Origin: an uncultured Porphyromonadaceae bacterium
GTDB taxonomy: Bacteria > Bacteroidota > Bacteroidia > Bacteroidales > Muribaculaceae
Reading direction: 5' to 3'
DNA: 47,591 nt
Assembly (NCBI GenBank): GCA_947567425.1
Contig: CANOLV010000021.1
Coordinates: forward strand, 1-47,591
Shown: in pieces, positions 43,286-47,591 of the stretch
Numbering within the stretch: the stretch's first letter is position 1
Layout: each line of letters starts with the position of its first letter
Notes under the pieces: generated by a model
What the model saw: the letters and a program-made list of their open reading frames with translations, nothing else
What the model was told of the DNA's origin: nothing
Databases searched by the model: none
Translations under genes and position numbers: made by a program

Positions 43286-43578
43286 TAACCCCACCCGTAG
43301 GGACGCACGGCTCGTGCGTCCACCGTCAACCAATCTTGCCGTAGGCCATCGTGGCAGAGCCACGACACAATGGTAGCCCCAAGCAAGCTCGGCAGAGCCG
43401 CGCACAGCTTGGGGTAGCCGGACATCCTCCCCCGACAAACGGCTACAGAGTAGCCGAACCCATGCCCGGCCGCGATGCGGCCGTTGAAGAGAGGGAGAAT
43501 GGCTTCACGCGACCATAAGTTGCGCCCGGCTCTGCCGAGCTTGCTTATGGCTACATTTATCAGGCGGATACTCCGCCT
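43286..43578. repeat. Palindrome repeat copy D with three extra palindromes
   Basis: It contains GGACGCACG-GCT-CGTGCGTCC (43301-43321), TCGTGGC-AGA-GCCACGA (43349-43365), CCCCAAGC...GCTTGGGG (43377-43414) and CGGCTAC-AGA-GTAGCCG (43440-43456). Three extras follow: CGGCCGC-GAT-GCGGCCG (43467-43483), an inverted relative of the third hairpin with CCATAAG/CTTATGG arms around CGGC-TCT-GCCG (43513-43550), and AGGCGGA-TAC-TCCGCCT (43562-43578). It would lie in the 5' leader of lipoprotein 2 if transcription starts near 43669. Confidence 0.87.
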
Positions 43579-43672
43579 CGGCTACGCCATTCCCCTTCAC
43601 TATTTTTGAATAATTTTCTTCATCATATTTATGCGTTTATTAAGGTTAAAAAATTATGTCGGCCGACAATTA

Positions 43673-43703
43673 CAAAGGTAAATCATCCGACCTAAAAAAT
43701 CAA
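43673..43703 (-). promoter_or_regulatory. Leftward promoter ahead of the lipoprotein cluster (TTG-N20-TACCTTTG)
   Basis: Minus strand: -33 TTG at 43701-43703, 20-bp spacer, -7 TACCTTTG at 43673-43680. Transcription from about 43669 would run through repeat copy D and reach lipoprotein 2 after roughly 420 nt of structured leader. The leader holds no long reading frame. Confidence 0.6.
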
Positions 43704-43753
43704 GGATTTCAGCGTGACACCCACCCATTAAGAGCAGGGTCGCAAACGCGCAT

Positions 43754-43805
43754 AACACACTGTAAATATTGTGTTTATACCTCAACACATCAATCCCGCG
43801 ATGTG
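43754..43805. promoter_or_regulatory. Two dyad symmetries between divergent promoters (operator candidates)
   Basis: AACACA (43754-43759) / TGTGTT (43770-43775) and CACATC (43786-43791) / GATGTG (43800-43805) are inverted repeats. They lie between the leftward promoter (43673-43703) and the rightward promoter (43852-43883). The motif TGACACCC also occurs twice nearby (about 43714 and 43805). Confidence 0.4.
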
Positions 43806-43851
43806 ACACCCCCAAACACACAGCCTTTATTATGCGACAAAACATATATTT

Positions 43852-43883
43852 TTTGGTTTTCTAAAGGATATTTTTTATTTTTG
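43852..43883 (+). promoter_or_regulatory. Predicted promoter of the TPR-HTH gene (TTTG-N20-TATTTTTG)
   Basis: -33 TTTG at 43852-43855, 20-bp spacer, -7 TATTTTTG at 43876-43883; the leader would be about 15 nt to the ATG at 43902. Confidence 0.75.
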
Positions 43884-43901
43884 TCAAAAATACTTTCAAC
43901 C

Positions 43902-45566
43902 ATGCAAAAATATCTCATACTTTCCCTTATATCTTCCATGATACTGATAGCATGCACAAACCATTCGGAGTATCAGAAGGTCTTGGACAGCGCCGAGCAT
44001 CTTATGTTCAGTCATCCCGACAGTTCCTTGAAGATATTGGAATCCACAAAACGAACCTCAAATATGAGCCCCGATGATCTTGCCCGTCTGGCTCTACTAT
44101 TGACACAGGCCCAAGCAAGGACCGGCATGACATCCCCAAACGACTCACTCATCAATATTGCGATATCACATTATGAAAACAGCAGTGACCGCCGCCGACT
44201 CGCATGGAGTTATCTGTACGCAAGCGACATATATGACCGCCTCGGTATCGACAGTCTTGCCGTAAAATACATCCGTCTATCCGACGAGGTCGCGGATGAA
44301 GTCTGCGACACCACTCTTCTCTACTATGTCAATTATTTCAGAGGCAACATGTTGAACCGGAATATACCCTACGAACCGGCTTTAAAATACCTGGGGGACG
44401 CACTGAACTATGCCATAGCTATGAAAAGCGACAGCCGGGCTATAATTTGCCTTAACGAGATCGGAACCGTCCATCTGGCACTCGGAGATACAGAGAAAGC
44501 TAAAACCATGTTTTTTAAGGCCCTGGCCCTAATAAACCACGACTCTCTTTTGTGCTATGAAGCACCGGTAAACCATAAGATAGCCCTCGCATATTTTGCC
44601 GAAGAGGACGACAGGCAAGCCCTAAATTACATCAATAACTCCGTCCGAAAAATCCGAGAATTTAATTGTTTTGTAAATTATTCATCAATTTATACATTAA
44701 AATTTTAAATACTTAAGGCTTTTGGGTAAAACGACTCTGCCGAGGCATATATTCAATCCATGATGGGCGACGGATCATTAGTAAGCAGATGCATAGCAGA
44801 ATTCGACCTTTCCCATATCGAAGAAAACCGTGGCGATTACAAGAATGCCCTCCTCCACTTAAAGGCCTACCGGCAATATGCCGACACACTCCACAAAATG
44901 GAAATAGCCGACAAGATTGTCGAACTCGAAAAAGAGTATGATTTACTTGGAGCAGAAGCGGCTATGGCAAGATCTGAGCTTGAACGCAGAAACACAGAAT
45001 TGATTCTGGCATGTGTCATTTTCTGCTCATTGATAATAATTCTCGTAATTGTTTGGGCATACGGACGAAAGCGGGCCCAACTTCTCGAAACAGAAAGGGC
45101 GCGCGAATCCATGATCAGTACAGCCGTTAACAGAGTACAGGCTGAAGCGAGCCGTATTTTGATTGAAGAACGCGCCGGAAACGATGCTTTCCGCCAGCAC
45201 GTATTAGACACGGACATGCTCATCAAGCGAATAAGGAATATACGAAAAATGCCGGACGGCAAACGCATTAAGTCAAAAGCGGAGCTTAAGCTCCGGCCTA
45301 ACGAAATCATGCATCTGACAAGCGTAATCGACGTATGTCATAATGGATTCATCACAAAACTCAAAGAGACATACCCATCTCTGACCGACAAGGACATCGA
45401 GCTATGCTGTCTCATAAGGCTCGGAGTGCCGGGCCCGGACATCCTGCACCTGCTCGACATAAGCGACGATGCCCTGCGCAAACGCAGGCAACGGCTTAAA
45501 GAACGCCTTAATTTCAAAACCGACGACAACCTGAACGAATGGCTTTCCATCGTGGATTTCCAATAA
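43902..45566 (+). pseudogene. TPR-transmembrane-HTH regulator interrupted by two in-frame TAA codons
   Basis: Read through, this is a 554-residue frame: a lipobox (LIAC, Cys18), TPR-type helices (YQKVLDSAEHLMFSHPDSSL onward), a transmembrane helix (about 366-388), a coiled coil and a C-terminal HTH of LuxR or sigma-region-4 type (LTDKDIELCCLIRLG...DDALRKRRQRLKERL). This resembles the common Bacteroidetes TPR regulators of 550-600 residues. Codons 269 (44706-44708) and 276 (44727-44729) are TAA, yet the frame is kept and the flanking sequence (YTLK..ILKAFG.NDSAEAY) reads as a normal TPR. Separate frames 43902-44708 and 44760-45566 remain open, so a split gene is the alternative to decay. I start it at 43902, just after a consensus promoter. 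Confidence 0.75.
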
Positions 45567-45588
45567 TCAGCCGATATGCTACGACAAA

Positions 45589-45627
45589 GCCGGACGGGGC
45601 GCGTTGTCATCGGGGCGCCCGTCCGGC
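45589..45627. terminator. Bidirectional terminator between convergent genes
   Basis: GCCGGACGGG-GCG (from 45589) pairs with CGCCCGTCCGGC (45616-45627) with one bulged G. The rightward tail (TTTATCTTGACTTTATC) is U-rich in patches and the leftward tail begins TTTG. It serves the TPR-HTH gene and the carboxynorspermidine dehydrogenase gene. Confidence 0.7.
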
Positions 45628-45651
45628 CATTTATCTTGACTTTATCTCTTA

Positions 45652-46860
45652 TCAGCCGATCTTGTCCACTTCCAGGTCGCCGTTGACCACCTCGTGCCAA
45701 GGCAGACCCTGGGCGGCTATCACCTCCAGGAACGGATCCGGATCAAACTCCTCGACATTGTGTACGCCCGGCTTCACCCATTTGCCAGTCAGGAACATCA
45801 TGGCTCCCGCCATCGCGGGCACTCCCGTAGTGTAGCTCACGGCCTGCATGCCGGTCTCCTTATAGGCAGCCTCGTGGCTGCAATTGTTATATATATAGTA
45901 AGTAAGCGGCTTGCCTTCCTTGTCCTTGCCCGATATGCGGCAGCCTATCGAGGTCTCGCCGTGGTAGTTCTCGCCAAGATCCTGCGGATTGGGCAGCACG
46001 GCCTTAAGGAACTGCAGCGGGATGATCTTCGTGCCGTTGTACTCCACCTCGTCGATACGCGCCATGCCGATGTTTTGGATCACACGCAGATGGGTCAGAT
46101 ACTCCTGTCCGAACGTCATCCAGAACCGCGCACGCTTTATCGTCGGGAAGTTCTGTACGAGCGATTCAAGCTCCTCGTGGTAGAGCAGATAGGAGTCGCG
46201 CGGGCCTATGTTGGGATATGTGAGCGGAGCATGGATCTCCAAAGGCTTGGTCACCACCCACTCGCCATCCTTATAGTAGCGTCCGTTCTGGGTGATCTCG
46301 CGTATGTTGATCTCCGGATTGAAGTTGGTGGCGAAGGCCTTGCCATGGTCGCCGGCATTGCAGTCGACTATGTCGAGATACTCCATCTCGGAGAAATAGT
46401 GCTTGGCGGCGTATGCCGTGAACACCCCCGACACTCCCGGGTCGAATCCGCATCCGAGGATAGCCGTCAGGCCGGCCTTCTCGAAGCGCTCGCGGTAGGC
46501 CCACTGCCAGGAATATTCAAAATGGGCCTCATCCTTAGGCTCGTAGTTTGCCGTGTCAAGATAGTTGACGCCGCACTGCAGGCACGCCTCCATGATGGCC
46601 AGGTCCTGGTAAGGCAGGGCCACGTTGATGACCATGTCCGGCTTGTGGCGGTTAAGCAACCCCACAAGCTCCTCCACGCTGTCGGCGTCCACACGGTCGG
46701 TGGTGATGTTGGGGGCGCCGATGGTGGCCGCAAGGGCATCGCATTTGCTCTTGGTGCGCGATGCGATGACTATCTCGTTGAACACGTCAGGATTCTGTGC
46801 GCACTTGTGCGCGACGACGGTTCCCACACCGCCGCAACCTATGATTATAACTTTCGACAT
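45652..46860 (-). CDS. Carboxynorspermidine dehydrogenase (saccharopine dehydrogenase family)
   Basis: The 402-residue enzyme has an N-terminal Rossmann fold (VIIIGCGGVGTVVAHKCA, GxGxxG) and the saccharopine-dehydrogenase-like segments IVIASRTKSKCDALA, DMVINVALPYQDLAIMEACL, NYLDTANYEP and GCGFDPGVSGVFTAYAAKH. These match carboxyspermidine/carboxynorspermidine dehydrogenase, which condenses aspartate semialdehyde with a diamine in the alternative polyamine route of many gut bacteria. True saccharopine dehydrogenase is less likely because Bacteroidetes make lysine by the diaminopimelate route. The decarboxylase partner is not in this window. It lies 12 bp after mscL and is likely cotranscribed. 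Confidence 0.9.
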   Translation of the reverse strand: MSKVIIIGCGGVGTVVAHKCAQNPDVFNEIVIASRTKSKCDALAATIGAPNITTDRVDADSVEELVGLLNRHKPDMVINVALPYQDLAIMEACLQCGVNYLDTANYEPKDEAHFEYSWQWAYRERFEKAGLTAILGCGFDPGVSGVFTAYAAKHYFSEMEYLDIVDCNAGDHGKAFATNFNPEINIREITQNGRYYKDGEWVVTKPLEIHAPLTYPNIGPRDSYLLYHEELESLVQNFPTIKRARFWMTFGQEYLTHLRVIQNIGMARIDEVEYNGTKIIPLQFLKAVLPNPQDLGENYHGETSIGCRISGKDKEGKPLTYYIYNNCSHEAAYKETGMQAVSYTTGVPAMAGAMMFLTGKWVKPGVHNVEEFDPDPFLEVIAAQGLPWHEVVNGDLEVDKIG

Positions 46861-46872
46861 AATGCTTTGCTG

Positions 46873-47307
46873 TTATTTTTTATCGGCCTGCTGTTTCAGC
46901 AAGTCGCGGATTTCTGTCAGTAACACCTCTTCCTTGCTCGGAGCCGCGGGGGCCGCCGGAGCCTCTTCCACCTTCTTTTTGAACCTGTTGATGAATTTTA
47001 TGGCCATGAAGATGCAGAAGGCCACGATCAGGAAGTCCACGATGTTCTGGATAAACATCCCGTACTCAAGGTTGACGGCCGGGCTGACTACCTCCTCGCC
47101 GTTCATCACCGCCTCCTTCATCACGTAGCGGTGTTCCTTGAAGTCGATGCCGCCGGTGGCAAGACCCACCACAGGCATGATAATGTCATTGACAAGCGAT
47201 GTGACTATCTTGCCGAATGCGCCGCCGATGATCACACCGACCGCCATGTCGATAACATTGCCCTTCATCGCGAATTCCTTAAACTCGGTCAAAAATTTTG
47301 ATGCCAT
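46873..47307 (-). CDS. mscL: Large-conductance mechanosensitive channel
   Basis: The 144-residue inner-membrane protein opens under membrane tension to release solutes during osmotic downshock. It shows the N-terminal amphipathic helix and first transmembrane segment ([20 protein letters not shown], then [20 protein letters not shown]), the second helix ([21 protein letters not shown]) and a cytoplasmic helix that forms the pentamer bundle ([10 protein letters not shown]). A linker rich in Ala and Pro ([15 protein letters not shown]) precedes that bundle. A -7 TAATTTTG on the minus strand (47355-47362) gives a leader of about 45 nt. Confidence 0.97.
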   Translation of the reverse strand: MASKFLTEFKEFAMKGNVIDMAVGVIIGGAFGKIVTSLVNDIIMPVVGLATGGIDFKEHRYVMKEAVMNGEEVVSPAVNLEYGMFIQNIVDFLIVAFCIFMAIKFINRFKKKVEEAPAAPAAPSKEEVLLTEIRDLLKQQADKK

Positions 47308-47416
47308 TTATAACTTTTTTAGCGGTTGAGAATTTGTAAACATTCATTTTCACGCAAAATTAAAGAATTTTTTCCTTTATTTTATCCGCACCCCGATTTT
47401 ATTGGAAAAAAATTAG

Positions 47417-47424
47417 TATTTTTG
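47417..47424 (+). promoter_or_regulatory. -7 element of gapA promoter
   Basis: TATTTTTG at 47417-47424 matches TAnnTTTG; no clear -33 box is present. The predicted leader is about 100 nt, longer than for most genes here. Confidence 0.5.
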
Positions 47425-47530
47425 CCGTGCGAAAGTCAGTACCGAGCGTCCGCACACCCGCCGGCATCGCTGACCGCAGATTATTTTTTAGGTAGATGTT
47501 TATCATAACCCAATATATTATTAAACAATT

Positions 47531-47591
47531 ATGACTAAAGTAGGTATTAATGGTTTTGGCCGCATCGGACGTTTCGTTTTCCGTGCTTCCA
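47531..47591 (+). CDS. gapA: Glyceraldehyde-3-phosphate dehydrogenase, N-terminal fragment
   Basis: The last 61 bases encode MTKVGINGFGRIGRFVFRAS, the start of GAPDH with its NAD-binding loop GFGRIGR, cut by the window edge. The enzyme oxidises glyceraldehyde 3-phosphate in glycolysis. It is divergent from mscL. Confidence 0.95.
   Translation, partial: MTKVGINGFGRIGRFVFRAS

Noticed and set aside
36840-43580. CRISPR array
   Set aside because: The repeats are palindromic modules of unequal length and spacing with conserved linkers, with no regular unique spacers and no cas genes.
43654-43845. Minus-strand 63-codon frame with a lipobox-like LLLMGGC
   Set aside because: The lipobox is internal, the frame covers the predicted leftward promoter (43673-43703), and the rest is not protein-like.
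45694-46923. Plus-strand frame of 409 codons opposite the carboxynorspermidine dehydrogenase gene
   Set aside because: Shadow of the GC-rich codon pattern of the minus-strand gene; no family resemblance and no promoter.

Overview
The window looks like chromosomal DNA of a Bacteroidales bacterium, possibly a Muribaculaceae-type gut commensal (family level is inference). Supporting signs are many -7 promoter elements of the form TAnnTTTG, almost no Shine-Dalgarno sequences, a fused SecDF, an Rpb6/omega-like RpoZ next to BamD, the type IX secretion protein PorV, and GH92 and GH3 glycosidases. I see no rRNA, tRNA, CRISPR array, phage or complete insertion sequence.

Layout. 1-9.1 kb: housekeeping genes (rpsO 5' end, rpoZ, bamD, a PASTA protein, rluD, an acyltransferase, a membrane phosphoesterase, tex, a short HPPK-like protein, a YczE-type membrane protein). 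9.1-16.9 kb: envelope and glycan genes (PagL-like deacylase, a lipoprotein, sialate O-acetylesterase, then divergently an opine-dehydrogenase-family enzyme, a GH92 mannosidase and a small secreted protein). 16.9-28.3 kb: a CDF transporter, a 0.5 kb AT-rich gap, the leftward operon coaX / outer-membrane barrel / lptC / CNNM-CorC protein, a divIC-like gene with a small membrane protein, rpiB with an ABC exporter, a polyferredoxin, thyA-folA, and a bacterial CD225/dispanin protein. 28.5-39.7 kb: secDF, a PCMD-like protein, ispF, porV, bglX-type GH3, serS, yqeY and an M48 protease. 39.7-45.6 kb is the accessory island. 45.6 kb to the end: carboxynorspermidine dehydrogenase, mscL and the start of gapA.

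The accessory island is the most unusual part. Two tandem paralogous lipoprotein genes share an almost identical promoter-proximal leader and signal peptide but have diverged bodies. They alternate with three copies of a mosaic spacer built from short perfect palindromes, nearly all with 3-nt loops; a fourth, partial copy lies beside bglX. Upstream, a divergent regulatory region separates them from a TPR-transmembrane-HTH sensor/regulator gene that is interrupted by two in-frame TAA codons with no frameshift. I read this as a duplicating surface-lipoprotein cassette with a decayed or split regulator and a REP-like palindrome family.

Other points: a symmetric bidirectional promoter at 12978-13025, in which a 14-bp inverted arm is broken by a 10-bp duplication; several genes whose -7 element lies within about 10 nt of the start codon (near-leaderless mRNAs); and a perfect 21-bp tandem repeat encoding a repeated tetrapeptide minicistron just upstream of serS.
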